Positions 1-8,728 of a DNA stretch of 19,896 nt are shown here, one piece after another. Numbering within the stretch: the stretch's first letter is position 1; every line of letters begins with the position of its first letter. The stretch spans positions 1 through 19,896 of the forward strand of contig JBJXHH010000115.1 in the NCBI GenBank assembly GCA_046160675.1, given 5' to 3'. The position numbers and the translations under genes are program-made. This DNA comes from JACMJP01 sp046160675 (GTDB lineage Bacteria; Bacteroidota; Bacteroidia; Chitinophagales; BACL12). The notes under the pieces were generated by a model that was not told where the DNA came from, searched no databases, and saw only the letters and a list, made by a program, of their open reading frames with translations.

Positions 1-2140
1 TCAGTTCACTCATGATATTCTGCGCATTTGCATATTTATCAATGATGAATAAGGTATAACGAACATCAATGGAGATATTCCTGCATCTGTTGATATCATA
101 TAAAACATCACTCATCGTACCCTCCCACACCCGGTCGAAATTTGTACCTATTATTTCCCCTTTAGCATTTAATACGGGGCTTCCACTGTTCCCACCTGTG
201 GTATGATTGCTTGCAATAAAAGCAATAGGAAGGTTACCGTTTACATCAGCATATTTTCCAAAATCATCCGCCTTGAAAAGTTGCAGCAGTTTGTCAGGCA
301 CATCAAATTCTTCATCACCATCACGGTACTTTCTTTCAATACCTTCATCAGTAGTTGAGAAGTTGTAATAAACCCCATCGCTTGGAATGTATCCTTTCAC
401 ATTTCCAAAAGTTACCCGCAAAGTAGAATTTGCATCCGGGTAAACCCTTTTACCCGATTGCATGAGCATTTGCGCCTGCATATAATTCCGCATAAGAACG
501 GATATTTCTGAAAGTGCAGGGTTGATTTTCTCGGCCCCGATGTTTGCATAATGCACTTTCATTGTTTCACAAAGCTTAAATATTGGATCCTTCAATAATT
601 TTTTGCCCTTCTTTTTTGAATAGGTGCTGAGGAATTTTGAGAGCCTTTGTTCATCAGCAAAAACTGACTTCTCGAAAACATCTTCAGCCCATGCTGAAAA
701 ATCATTCTTGTAAAGTGCAACCTGTTCACGGAAATAAACAGGTTGTAGTTCTTTGGCAACGCTGTCACTATATATTTTCAATAAAGTCGCAAACATTTTT
801 CTGTCCAGGGACTTGTTATAATTTTTAAAATAACCTGCAGCATTCCCTTTGAGCTTCTCTGCATCTTTCTGAAGGTCAGCATTGGTTACAGAATCAACCT
901 GCCCCTTTTTTGCAAGGTCACTGTAATTATTTGCAAAGTTGATGATCTCAATTCCATAAAAAGCTTCAACAGTATAATCTACCAGTTCACTGTAGGGTTT
1001 GTATTCAATATACACTTTTTCAAACTGCGTCAGGAGTTGCCAGTAATCTTTATTTTTCCCCATGAAGCTATCAGCCCAAGTTTGAAATTTTTTTTCAAAC
1101 TCCTGCTTCTTACTCACCGCATCATTCGCTTTTAAACCTATCATCTCCCCTTTCCATTTTTTATAAGCATTCGCTAATCCTTTAGCCTTACTAGCATACT
1201 GAAGTGTTACTGTATCATTGTCCGACATATATTCATTCATAACAGCAAGTCTCGCATCTCTGCATGCAATGCGGTTCGGATTCGTTGTGTTTATAAGCAG
1301 ATCAACAGCATAACTTGTCAGGTATTCCTGTGTTCTGCCAGGGAAGCCAAACACCATTGTAAAATCATTTTCTTCTACACCTTTTGTGGAGATCGGGAAA
1401 AAATACCTTGGCTTGAAGGGAACATTTTCGGTACTGAAAGCTGCCGGTTTGTTTTCTTTATTTGCGTAAATGCGGAACAAAGAAAAATCTCCTGTGTGCC
1501 TGGGCCAAATCCAATTATCTGTTTCGCCACCAAAGTTTCCAACACTCTCAGGTGGGGTTCCTACTAATCTTATGTCATTAAAAGTTTCCGAAACAATAAG
1601 ATAATACTGATTGCCATAATAAAAAGGACGGATAGTAGCATCATAATGTGTATTGACAGTTGCTTCCGTTATAAGAGGTTTCCCTAGTTCGGCTATTTTA
1701 GCATTTCTTTCTTTTTCATCAGTTATACTTCCCAGCATCGGAACAATCTTGTCTGTTACATCCTCCATGCGAATAATGAATGTAACAGAAAGCCCCGGAG
1801 CAGGAATTTCCTCGTTTTTATTATAAGACCAAAATCCATCCCTCAAATAATTTTTTTCAACAGTACTTGCTGCATTGATTGCAGAAAACCCGCAGTGATG
1901 ATTGGTAAGTACTAATCCTTCATTGGAAATAACCTCTCCTGTGCAGCCGCCACCGAACAGCACAACAGCATCCTTCATGCTTGTATTGTTCACATCATAC
2001 ACATCTTTTGCTGTAAGCTGAAATCCCTGCTTCTGCATTTGCGCTTCGTTCTCTTGCAATAGCATTGGCAGCCACATACCTTCCTGCGAAAAGGCAAAAG
2101 AAAAAGTGAAAACCAGGTAACAAAAAAGAAATTTTTTCAT
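1..2140 (-). CDS. S46 family dipeptidyl-peptidase, DPP11-type (Asp/Glu-specific), 3' end outside window
   Basis: Periplasmic serine exopeptidase releasing dipeptides from oligopeptide N-termini. My reading of the minus strand gives one uninterrupted frame of 713 codons from ATG 2140; the frame is still open at position 1, so only a few C-terminal residues should be missing (S46 proteins are about 700-720 aa). A signal peptide covers residues 1-18, followed by QEGMW, the usual mature N-terminus. The S46 serine-protease motifs are present: TNHHCG (His82 as likely general base), DNWIWPRHTGDF (208-219, holding the catalytic Asp), and GGNSGSPV with Ser652 as nucleophile. Arg670 lies 18 residues after that Ser, in FDRVWEGTMSD. 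From family knowledge, P. gingivalis DPP11 has Ser655 and Arg673 with the same spacing, and this Arg selects acidic P1 residues, whereas DPP7 has Gly there. The DPP11 assignment is therefore an inference from one residue plus its surroundings. The gene has its own upstream box and lies 168 bp after the MFS gene. Confidence 0.92.
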   Translation of the reverse strand, partial: MKKFLFCYLVFTFSFAFSQEGMWLPMLLQENEAQMQKQGFQLTAKDVYDVNNTSMKDAVVLFGGGCTGEVISNEGLVLTNHHCGFSAINAASTVEKNYLRDGFWSYNKNEEIPAPGLSVTFIIRMEDVTDKIVPMLGSITDEKERNAKIAELGKPLITEATVNTHYDATIRPFYYGNQYYLIVSETFNDIRLVGTPPESVGNFGGETDNWIWPRHTGDFSLFRIYANKENKPAAFSTENVPFKPRYFFPISTKGVEENDFTMVFGFPGRTQEYLTSYAVDLLINTTNPNRIACRDARLAVMNEYMSDNDTVTLQYASKAKGLANAYKKWKGEMIGLKANDAVSKKQEFEKKFQTWADSFMGKNKDYWQLLTQFEKVYIEYKPYSELVDYTVEAFYGIEIINFANNYSDLAKKGQVDSVTNADLQKDAEKLKGNAAGYFKNYNKSLDRKMFATLLKIYSDSVAKELQPVYFREQVALYKNDFSAWAEDVFEKSVFADEQRLSKFLSTYSKKKGKKLLKDPIFKLCETMKVHYANIGAEKINPALSEISVLMRNYMQAQMLMQSGKRVYPDANSTLRVTFGNVKGYIPSDGVYYNFSTTDEGIERKYRDGDEEFDVPDKLLQLFKADDFGKYADVNGNLPIAFIASNHTTGGNSGSPVLNAKGEIIGTNFDRVWEGTMSDVLYDINRCRNISIDVRYTLFIIDKYANAQNIMSEL

Positions 2141-2164
2141 AACAAAGTGTATTATCAATATGGG

Positions 2165-2172
2165 CAAAAATA
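2165..2172 (-). promoter_or_regulatory. Candidate -7 box for the S46 peptidase gene
   Basis: The minus strand reads TATTTTTG, an exact match to the Bacteroidota -7 consensus TAnnTTTG, ending 24 nt before the ATG at 2140. I see no clear -33 TTTG. A second, imperfect box (TACACTTTG, one base too long) ends 2 nt before the ATG. Confidence 0.4.
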
Positions 2173-2259
2173 CAGGATAAAACTACTTCCTCTATCATTC
2201 CCAAGCACTTTAGAACAGAAAATATTTTAAATTGTCCAGTCATACAGGAACTAAATTTT

Positions 2260-2280
2260 CAACCTGCGATAACAAGGTTG
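2260..2280. terminator. Weak inverted repeat after the MFS gene
   Basis: CAACCT and AGGTTG form 6-bp arms around a 9-nt loop, 28 bp after the MFS stop codon. There is no T-tract on either side, so this is at best a weak terminator and may be chance. Confidence 0.2.
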
Positions 2281-2308
2281 GCAGTATAAAAGGTTTTGGT
2301 ATTTATAC

Positions 2309-3535
2309 TCAATGAGCAATTTTCTTAAGGCAAAAATGAAGAGCCATAAAAGTCAAGCAACAGATACCACATAAAACCCACCACAGCGTAGTATAATTAA
2401 AGTGTTCAATGACATACGTTCCTAAAAGCGGTGCAAAAATAAATGCGCTGCTCCAGGTCATGGAGTAAATACCAATGTATTTTCCCCTGTTCTCATTTCC
2501 TGAACGCCGGATAATAGCAGTCATCATAAATGGCATGGCTAGTATTTCGGAGATACTCATAAGCAGCATACTTACGTATAATATGTAATGCGCCGAAGAA
2601 AAATTTAAACTTGCAATGCCAAGTGCAAGGAAAAATACACCGAACTTAATGATCCGCCCTGGTGGAATTTTATTTTCGAATCGATGCACGAGAGGCATTT
2701 CTATAATAAAAACAAGAAGCCCATTGAGGGCAAGTAGAATGCCTATCTCCGGCTCCGGAAGGAAATGTACTTGCTTGTAAAATAGAGGTATACTGCTCCA
2801 AAGTTGAAAGAACACAATAGCGTAACCAAGAGTGCCTAAACAAAACAACAAGAAGAGAATATCTTTTAAAGGGTTTTGTTTAAGAAGGTCCTTTTTAACT
2901 GAGAGTTCCTCAGTGAAAGAGTTTTCATCTCCCTTATTTTGAGAGAGTTTTCCCTTTCCTTTGAAAAAGTAGTAATAAGTTAAAGCCGCGGTAATACTTG
3001 TAAATCCGTCTCCGATAAATATCCAAAAGTACCCAACTACTGCAAGTAACCCAGCTAAAGCGGGGCCAATACTTGCGCCCAGATTCACTGCCATGCGTAA
3101 TAAAGAAAACGACCGGGTTGTATTTTCTTTTGTTGCATAAAATGAAACCGATGATGTGAGTGCCGGGCGAAGTGCTTCATTTACAACACTTGCAAAAAAA
3201 ACTGCAATACATAATGTTGAATAAGTGGAAATAAATGCCAACAGTATATATAATATTCCTCCGAAAAAAAGAGAAGTGAAAACTATTCTGAAATGCCCTA
3301 TCCTATCACTTAAATATCCGCCTAACAAGGAGCCGACCATACTACCAATACCGAAAATACTCAACACAATACCTGCTTTTGCATTGCTATATTTTAAATC
3401 CTCTGTGAGATATAAACCCAAGAAGGGTAATACCATCATGCCGCTACGATTGATCAATGTAATGAATGCAATGAGCCAGGATGAGCGGTCCAACCCACTA
3501 TAAGCGTCAACATATAATTTATATATCCATTTCAT
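2309..3535 (-). CDS. MFS transporter, drug:H+ antiporter-like
   Basis: A 408-residue inner-membrane protein with about twelve hydrophobic segments, the normal size for a major facilitator. Residues 68-83 (GSLLGGYLSDRIGHFR) match MFS motif A, the loop between helices 2 and 3 with its conserved Asp and basic residues. A charged stretch near residues 190-220, rich in Lys, Glu and Asn, fits the cytoplasmic loop between the two six-helix halves. The substrate cannot be told from the sequence; the nearest general class is DHA1-type drug or metabolite exporters. The start ATG 3535 directly precedes a short amphipathic N-terminus typical of the family. It is divergent from the secreted C25-like gene, sharing a 78-bp spacer, and is followed on the same strand by the S46 peptidase. 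A peptide or amino-acid role next to a peptidase is possible but unsupported. Confidence 0.9.
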   Translation of the reverse strand: MKWIYKLYVDAYSGLDRSSWLIAFITLINRSGMMVLPFLGLYLTEDLKYSNAKAGIVLSIFGIGSMVGSLLGGYLSDRIGHFRIVFTSLFFGGILYILLAFISTYSTLCIAVFFASVVNEALRPALTSSVSFYATKENTTRSFSLLRMAVNLGASIGPALAGLLAVVGYFWIFIGDGFTSITAALTYYYFFKGKGKLSQNKGDENSFTEELSVKKDLLKQNPLKDILFLLFCLGTLGYAIVFFQLWSSIPLFYKQVHFLPEPEIGILLALNGLLVFIIEMPLVHRFENKIPPGRIIKFGVFFLALGIASLNFSSAHYILYVSMLLMSISEILAMPFMMTAIIRRSGNENRGKYIGIYSMTWSSAFIFAPLLGTYVIEHFNYTTLWWVLCGICCLTFMALHFCLKKIAH

Positions 3536-3543
3536 TGTTTTTG

Positions 3544-3551
3544 CGAAGTTA
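3544..3551 (-). promoter_or_regulatory. Possible -7 box for the MFS gene (one mismatch)
   Basis: The minus strand reads TAACTTCG, one mismatch from TAnnTTTG, ending 8 nt before the ATG at 3535. If real, the mRNA leader is only a few bases. Confidence 0.25.
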
Positions 3552-3589
3552 CTTGCTTGCAGTCATAAGGTAACTCTTGAGAAAGATTA

Positions 3590-3597
3590 TAACTTTG
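3590..3597 (+). promoter_or_regulatory. Candidate -7 box for the C25-like secreted protein
   Basis: TAACTTTG is an exact TAnnTTTG match, ending 16 nt before the ATG at 3614. The leader would be about 10 nt. No convincing -33 element is visible at the usual spacing. Confidence 0.45.
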
Positions 3598-3613
3598 TAC
3601 ACGAAATATATTG

Positions 3614-5590
3614 ATGAAAAAAATAATATTCATTTTAACCCTGATTGAAACTATTCATATCAAGGCTCAAACTACCTGGGGCGACTCTTTAACTGTGAGT
3701 GCTTCAGCTACCATTCAAGTCCTACCTGCAGAAATCCAATTGTTTTGGGAGGCAGATGCGGATGCTGCCAGCTTCAAAGTGTATAGAAAAGACTTATCCG
3801 AAACAAGTTGGGATCTCCTGGAAGAAATTGATGGTAGTTCTTCAGGCTATGTTGATGCGACAGTTTTAGAAAACAACTTATATGATTATAAAATAACCAT
3901 GACTTCATCATCAAGCCCGACAAAATACGGCTATGTTACTTCCGGTATTCAGGTGAATCATGGTTTTAATAAAGGGATTTGCATCATTGTAACAGAAGAT
4001 TCTTATATTTCTGAACCGGATTTTTTAGAAGCATATGAAATTTTTAAGCAGGATATAGCAGCTGATGGTTGGCTTGTGAAAGAACTTTTTGTAAATGCAG
4101 ATGATTCCGTTTCAGGTGTGAAGGAACAGATAACAACTATTTATAATGAAAATCCAGAGTCTACTCACAGTCTCCTTCTCGTCGGGCATGTTCCTGTTCC
4201 TTATTCCGGTAACCTAAATCCAGACGGGCATCCAGACCACCAGGGAGCATGGCCGACTGATATGTTTTATGCGGATATAGAAGGTACATGGACCGATGTA
4301 TCAGTGAATTCTACCGTTTCTGGAAACTCAAAAAATCACAATGTTCCGGGAGATGGAAAGTATGATCAGAGTTACCTTCCGGGTGAGGTTGTTTTACAAA
4401 CGGGGAGAATTGATTTTTTTGATCTCCCTTCTTTTGAAAAAACAGAAAAGCAATTGTTAGTAGCCTACATGCAAAAAAATCATGCATTCAAAATAAACCA
4501 ATTTACTACAAGCGACAAGGCCATTATTGATGACAACTTTATTAGTTATAGTGAAGGTTTTTCGCAAAACGGTTACAGGAATTTTGCACCACTTCTAAAC
4601 AGGGAAAATATTTTTAACAATGATTACTTTACTGAAATGAGTTATTACACAGGCAGCGGCGAAACCTACCTGTGGAGTTACGGATGCGGCGGCGGATGGT
4701 ACCAGGGAGCAAGCGGAGTGGGTGACACATACTCTCTAAGTATTGATTCTCTGAACACTGTTTTTACCATGCTGTTTGGAAGTTATTTTGGCGACTGGGA
4801 TAATACGGATAATTTTTTGCGGGCCGCACTTGCGCAAGGAAATACTTTAACCAACTGCTGGGCGGGCAGGCCTAACTGGCATTTTTATGCAATGGGCATG
4901 GGTAAAAATATTGGCTATTGTGCACAACTTACACAGAACAATTTATCAACTTATTTTTCAAGTACTTACCCCGGGTTTAATAAAATGGTAAGTATTAATT
5001 TACTTGGCGATCCTACATTGCGTATGCATTATGTTATGCCGCCATCTAACCTGGTAGCAAATGTACCAGTTGAGGCTCCCTTTCAAGTTGACTTAAGTTG
5101 GGATACATCAAGCGATGAAAATGTGATAGGCTACAATGTTTACAGGAAACATACTGACAGCATATTATATGTAAAAAGAAATTCAGATCTGCTGACAACT
5201 GCATACTTTACAGATTACACAACAGAAAGCGGAGATTATGATTACATGGTTACAGCAGCAGAACTGAAAATAACTCCCTCAGGAACTTACTATAATGAAT
5301 CCTTAGGTATTTCAACACAGGCTACACTGAGTTACATAAATATTTCTGCTCAACTTGCGGGAAATTTTTCTATCTATCCAAACCCAGTTGTAGAAAAATT
5401 ATCTATCAATTTGTTTACCGAGGAAGAAACATTTTATCAAATAAGCACAATAAAAAATGAGGTGTTTGAAACAGGAATGTTTCAGCAGGCCAAGAATGTA
5501 TTACAAGTTTCCAGTCTGCCTCAGGGAGTATTTATTATTACACTTACAAATTCAAGGGGTAGTACTGCAAAAAGATTCCTGAAAATTTAA
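3614..5590 (+). CDS. T9SS-secreted protein with gingipain-like (C25-like) core and two Fn3-like domains; catalytic dyad apparently lost
   Basis: A 658-residue exported protein. I start at ATG 3614; the TTG just before it (3611) is less likely. Order: signal peptide 1-19 ending KAQ; Fn3-like domain about 33-115; a core about 120-475; a second Fn3-like domain about 478-575; and a T9SS type A sorting domain about 586-658, starting FSIYPNPVVEKL and ending KRFLKI, which directs export and surface attachment or release. The core has marks of C25 (clan CD) peptidases: LLLVGHVPVP, PTDMFYAD, GRIDFFDLPSF, and near its end NLLGDPTLRM. However, where C25 enzymes have His-Gly the sequence reads SYGCGGG (355-361), and where they have Ala-Cys it reads FGSYFGDW (388-395). 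It may be a non-peptidase relative or use other residues. It ends 7 bp from the convergent DUF1801 gene. Confidence 0.82.
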   Translation: MKKIIFILTLIETIHIKAQTTWGDSLTVSASATIQVLPAEIQLFWEADADAASFKVYRKDLSETSWDLLEEIDGSSSGYVDATVLENNLYDYKITMTSSSSPTKYGYVTSGIQVNHGFNKGICIIVTEDSYISEPDFLEAYEIFKQDIAADGWLVKELFVNADDSVSGVKEQITTIYNENPESTHSLLLVGHVPVPYSGNLNPDGHPDHQGAWPTDMFYADIEGTWTDVSVNSTVSGNSKNHNVPGDGKYDQSYLPGEVVLQTGRIDFFDLPSFEKTEKQLLVAYMQKNHAFKINQFTTSDKAIIDDNFISYSEGFSQNGYRNFAPLLNRENIFNNDYFTEMSYYTGSGETYLWSYGCGGGWYQGASGVGDTYSLSIDSLNTVFTMLFGSYFGDWDNTDNFLRAALAQGNTLTNCWAGRPNWHFYAMGMGKNIGYCAQLTQNNLSTYFSSTYPGFNKMVSINLLGDPTLRMHYVMPPSNLVANVPVEAPFQVDLSWDTSSDENVIGYNVYRKHTDSILYVKRNSDLLTTAYFTDYTTESGDYDYMVTAAELKITPSGTYYNESLGISTQATLSYINISAQLAGNFSIYPNPVVEKLSINLFTEEETFYQISTIKNEVFETGMFQQAKNVLQVSSLPQGVFIITLTNSRGSTAKRFLKI

Positions 5591-5597
5591 GGGGTAA

Positions 5598-5978
5598 TTA
5601 TTTTTTACGAAGTTTCCTCTTCGATTGGTATTTTGTCATTTCATCAAGCAATAGAGCCTCTTGAAGGGTTTCCAACAAACGAGTTTCATCAATGTTTTTT
5701 AATTTATCAATTGTATACCCTGAAACCTGTTTTCGCCCTTTTGAATCCAGTAATCTATTTGCATTACTCAGTTCATTTCCCCGGACAAAACACAACTCGA
5801 TGTTACCGTTTTTTCGAGGATTCATGTAACAAATCCAACTTCGGCAATAGTAAAACGGTACTTTAAATTTCAGTTTCGAAGTTACTTCAGGGAATGCTCC
5901 GATGAGATTATGCAGATATAACATGATCTTGCGTTGTTCCCCGCCGAAATTATAGATATAATCAAGGCAATCATTCAT
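5598..5978 (-). CDS. DUF1801 domain protein
   Basis: A 126-residue soluble protein. The pattern fits DUF1801 (YdhG-like): an N-terminal YIYNFGGEQRKIMLYLHNLI helix, the block KLKFKVPFYYCRSWICYMNP (35-54), then IELCFVRGNEL (60-70), and a final helix EALLLDEMTK. The biochemical function of the family is not established. The C-terminus is very basic (QSKRKLRKK). It starts 4 bp after the argS stop codon, so it is almost certainly the last gene of the arginase-argS operon; this links it to translation or arginine metabolism only by position. Its stop lies 7 bp from the stop of the convergent C25-like gene, leaving no room for a separate terminator. Confidence 0.82.
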   Translation of the reverse strand: MNDCLDYIYNFGGEQRKIMLYLHNLIGAFPEVTSKLKFKVPFYYCRSWICYMNPRKNGNIELCFVRGNELSNANRLLDSKGRKQVSGYTIDKLKNIDETRLLETLQEALLLDEMTKYQSKRKLRKK

Positions 5979-5982
5979 GTTT

Positions 5983-7761
5983 TCACATTTTTTCCGGCGC
6001 TTCTATGCCAAGAAGGTTTAACCCATCTCTCAACACATTAGCTACCCGGTAGGAAATCGCTGCTCTCAAATGCAGCTTTTCTTCGCTCTCTGCTTTTACG
6101 ATAGAGTGATCTGCGTAAAATTTGTTAAAAGTTTTTGCAAGATGATAAATGTAATTTGAAACTTCAGCAGGAGAAAAAGTATCTGCGGCAAGCTGAATAA
6201 TTGACGGATATTGTTCGAGTAAAACAATCAGTTCTTTTTCACCAGGCAACAATGAATTGAAGGAAATTTCTTTTGGCTGGAAACCGGTTTCGGACAATTT
6301 TCTGAAGACAGATTGAATCCTCGCAAAAGTATATTGAATGAAAGGGCCTGTATTTCCATGCAGATCAATGCTTTCTTTTGGATTAAATAGAATTCTTTTT
6401 TTCGGGTCGATCTTTAAAATAAAATATTTCAACGCAGCTAAACCGATTTGCCTGTATAGGTTTTCTTTTGCGCTTTCCGGAATATCTATCTTCTTCTCAG
6501 AACTTTCGAGGAATTCTTTTGCATCTGTTATCATGGCATCTATCAGATCGTCCGCATCCACCACGGTTCCTTCCCTGCTTTTCATTTTTCCTTCGGGCAG
6601 ATCAACCATCCCATAACTAAGATGATAAATCCCATCAGCATAGGGCTCACCGAGTTTTTTCAACACAAGTTTCAAAACTTTAAAATGATAATCCTGCTCA
6701 TTAGCTACAACATAGATAGATGTATCCATTGTAAAATCTTTGTATCGCTGCTGCGCAACACCCATGTCCTGTGTGATATAAACTGAGGTGCCATCTGCAC
6801 GGAGCAACACTTTCTGATCTAAGCCATCACTTGTAAGATCCACCCAGATACTGCCATCTTCTTTTTTAAAGAACACATTTCTTTTTACTCCCTCGTAAGC
6901 CATTTCCTTCCCTTTCAGGTAATACTCACTCTCTTTATAATCTTTCTCAAAATCAACTCCTATTTTTCTATACGTCTCATTTTGTCCTTCAATAGCCCAT
7001 GAATTCATTTTCTCCCATAATGCAAGAACTTTAGCATCATGAGCTTCCCACTTTTGTAACATGTCAACTGCTTCTAAATAAATTGGCGCTTTCTTAGCAG
7101 CATTTTCTGTTGTTATTCCTTCTTTTTCCATTATGCCTACTTCCTGATCAAATATCTTTTGATATTTAACATAGTAATCCCCGACAAAATGGTCGCTTTT
7201 AATTTTTTCACTTTCAGGCGTTTTATCCCCTCCATGTCGCATATACGCTACCATGCTTTTACAAATCGCTATGCCCCTGTCATTAAGTATGTTGACTTTA
7301 TGCACAGCATTGCCTGCCGCTTTTAGAATATTTGCAACAGAATAACCGATAAGCATGGTCCTCACATGCCCGAGGTGTAAGGGTTTATTAGTGTTAGGCC
7401 CGCAATACTCCACTACAGTTGTCTTCCCGGTAGAAGGAAGTTTCCCATAATTCTTTTCAGGAATCTCTACCAATACTTGAATCCAGTATGCATCTGAAAA
7501 AGAAATGTTGAGAAACCCTTTCACCACATTGAACGCTGAGATATTTGCAGAATTTCGGAGAAGTTCATTACCAATTTCATTCGCAGTGGCATCAGGGCTT
7601 TTCTTGCTGATCTTTGCTAATGAAAAAGCTACTACAGTAAATTCGCCTGCAAACTCCGGGGGTGTTTTATCAATAATGATCTTACCATGTTCAATTTGTG
7701 TAGAGTAGAGTTTTAAAATTGCAGCGGCAACATCATTTCTTAACTGCTCTTCAGGCTTCAT
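5983..7761 (-). CDS. argS: Arginine--tRNA ligase (arginyl-tRNA synthetase)
   Basis: Charges tRNA-Arg with arginine using ATP in the cytoplasm; a class I synthetase of 592 residues, normal for the family. The N-terminal additional domain covers about 1-110. The HIGH motif is HLGH at 129-132, in GPNTNKPLHLGHVR. The second signature is KMKSREGT (392-399), the ArgRS variant of KMSKS. The C-terminal anticodon-binding (DALR) domain spans about 480-592 and begins near GNTGPFIQYTFARIQSV. The ATG at 7761 overlaps the arginase stop by 4 bp (ATGA), so the two are translationally coupled, and the DUF1801 gene follows after 4 bp. No other argS copy is in the window, so this is presumably the housekeeping enzyme. 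No T-box or leader structure is visible ahead of it, as it is read from within the arginase transcript. Confidence 0.97.
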   Translation of the reverse strand: MKPEEQLRNDVAAAILKLYSTQIEHGKIIIDKTPPEFAGEFTVVAFSLAKISKKSPDATANEIGNELLRNSANISAFNVVKGFLNISFSDAYWIQVLVEIPEKNYGKLPSTGKTTVVEYCGPNTNKPLHLGHVRTMLIGYSVANILKAAGNAVHKVNILNDRGIAICKSMVAYMRHGGDKTPESEKIKSDHFVGDYYVKYQKIFDQEVGIMEKEGITTENAAKKAPIYLEAVDMLQKWEAHDAKVLALWEKMNSWAIEGQNETYRKIGVDFEKDYKESEYYLKGKEMAYEGVKRNVFFKKEDGSIWVDLTSDGLDQKVLLRADGTSVYITQDMGVAQQRYKDFTMDTSIYVVANEQDYHFKVLKLVLKKLGEPYADGIYHLSYGMVDLPEGKMKSREGTVVDADDLIDAMITDAKEFLESSEKKIDIPESAKENLYRQIGLAALKYFILKIDPKKRILFNPKESIDLHGNTGPFIQYTFARIQSVFRKLSETGFQPKEISFNSLLPGEKELIVLLEQYPSIIQLAADTFSPAEVSNYIYHLAKTFNKFYADHSIVKAESEEKLHLRAAISYRVANVLRDGLNLLGIEAPEKM

Positions 7762-8714
7762 TTCAATCGTTTTTCTATTTCAATGGTAGTTTGCTCCAAA
7801 ATTTCCAAAGCAATTTCAGCCATCAGGTTTTTCTTGTTATCCAGCGTAGGGTTCACTTCTGTTACTTCAACACAGCACACTTTCGGGCTTTTTGCCAATG
7901 CACTCATCAATGAAAATGCTTCACTTTCATATAACCCGCTTTTCACAGGAGTTCCTGTTCCCCGGCTCACATTTGCATCCATGCTGTCAACATCAAAGGA
8001 AACATAAATTTTATCACAATGCTCCAGCCTTCTCAGGGCATCGTCTACGACATACTGAATTCCGGTTTCCCTCATTTTTTGTACGCTGTAAATTTTTACG
8101 TTATTTTTCTTTACAATGTATTTTTCTGGTTTCTCCATGTCTCTTGCGGCAATATAAATTAGATCTTTAAAAGAAATTTTTGGTGAAATTCCCCCAATTT
8201 TTTTCAGCCTCTCCCAGGCTTCAATAGTTTTTTTCTCTGGGTTATTTATTTGTGAAACTTTATTATCAACTGCCAAAGCTGTGGCCAGGGGCATACCGTG
8301 TAAATTTCCTGATGGTGTTGTGTAAGGCGTATGTATGTCGGTATGTGCATCCACCCAGATAACTCCGAGCTTTTCTTTTGGAAAAGCCATTCGTAAACCT
8401 GCAATTGTTCCTCCTGCATTACTATGATCTCCGGAAATGATAACAGGAAATTCTTTTTTCTTCATACAATCAACTACAGTCTCAGCTATTCTTTTATACA
8501 TTTCAACAATGTATTCGATCTTCACTGAATAAGCAGTTTCAATATCATCCAGCACTTCATCATTATTACTTGGCAGAATTGTGGGCGGGTGTTCCTTAAA
8601 GTACTTACTGCCCTTTGTCCATGCGGCAACTCGAATTGCGTCAAAGCCCATTCCGGCGCCTCTGGTTCCGGCTCCCAGTTCTGAATTCACCGAAATGATT
8701 TTTATCCTTTTCAT
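7758..8714 (-). CDS. Arginase (ureohydrolase family)
   Basis: Hydrolyses arginine to ornithine and urea using a two-manganese centre. The protein is 318 residues from ATG 8714. A GTG at 8720 would add two residues but lies inside the likely -7 box, so I reject it. All metal ligands are visible: His97 in GDHS, Asp122/His124/Asp126 in DAHTD, and Asp241/Asp243 in SFDVDSMD. The TTPSGNLHGMP segment (132-142) resembles arginase rather than agmatinase, and GTGTPV is also typical. In animal arginases the residue after DAHTDI is Asn, which helps bind substrate; here it is His128. I believe this is common in Bacteroidota arginases, but it leaves a related guanidino substrate possible. The stop overlaps the argS start by 4 bp. 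The divergent neighbour is a probable arginine decarboxylase, so agmatinase activity should be considered too. Confidence 0.85.
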   Translation of the reverse strand: MKRIKIISVNSELGAGTRGAGMGFDAIRVAAWTKGSKYFKEHPPTILPSNNDEVLDDIETAYSVKIEYIVEMYKRIAETVVDCMKKKEFPVIISGDHSNAGGTIAGLRMAFPKEKLGVIWVDAHTDIHTPYTTPSGNLHGMPLATALAVDNKVSQINNPEKKTIEAWERLKKIGGISPKISFKDLIYIAARDMEKPEKYIVKKNNVKIYSVQKMRETGIQYVVDDALRRLEHCDKIYVSFDVDSMDANVSRGTGTPVKSGLYESEAFSLMSALAKSPKVCCVEVTEVNPTLDNKKNLMAEIALEILEQTTIEIEKRLK

Positions 8715-8719
8715 AAACA

Positions 8720-8727
8720 CAAAGTTA
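8720..8727 (-). promoter_or_regulatory. -7 box of the arginase-argS operon, 5 nt before the start codon
   Basis: The minus strand reads TAACTTTG, exact TAnnTTTG, followed by 5 nt and the ATG at 8714. The transcript would begin at or within a few bases of the start codon. A T-run (complement of 8744-8750) lies near the -33 position. Confidence 0.5.
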
Positions 8728-8728
8728 T

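Noticed and set aside
1995..2243. Minus-strand 82-codon frame across the S46 peptidase start
   Set aside because: It overlaps the signal peptide region of the peptidase in another frame and has no recognisable domain; the peptidase frame has clear family motifs.
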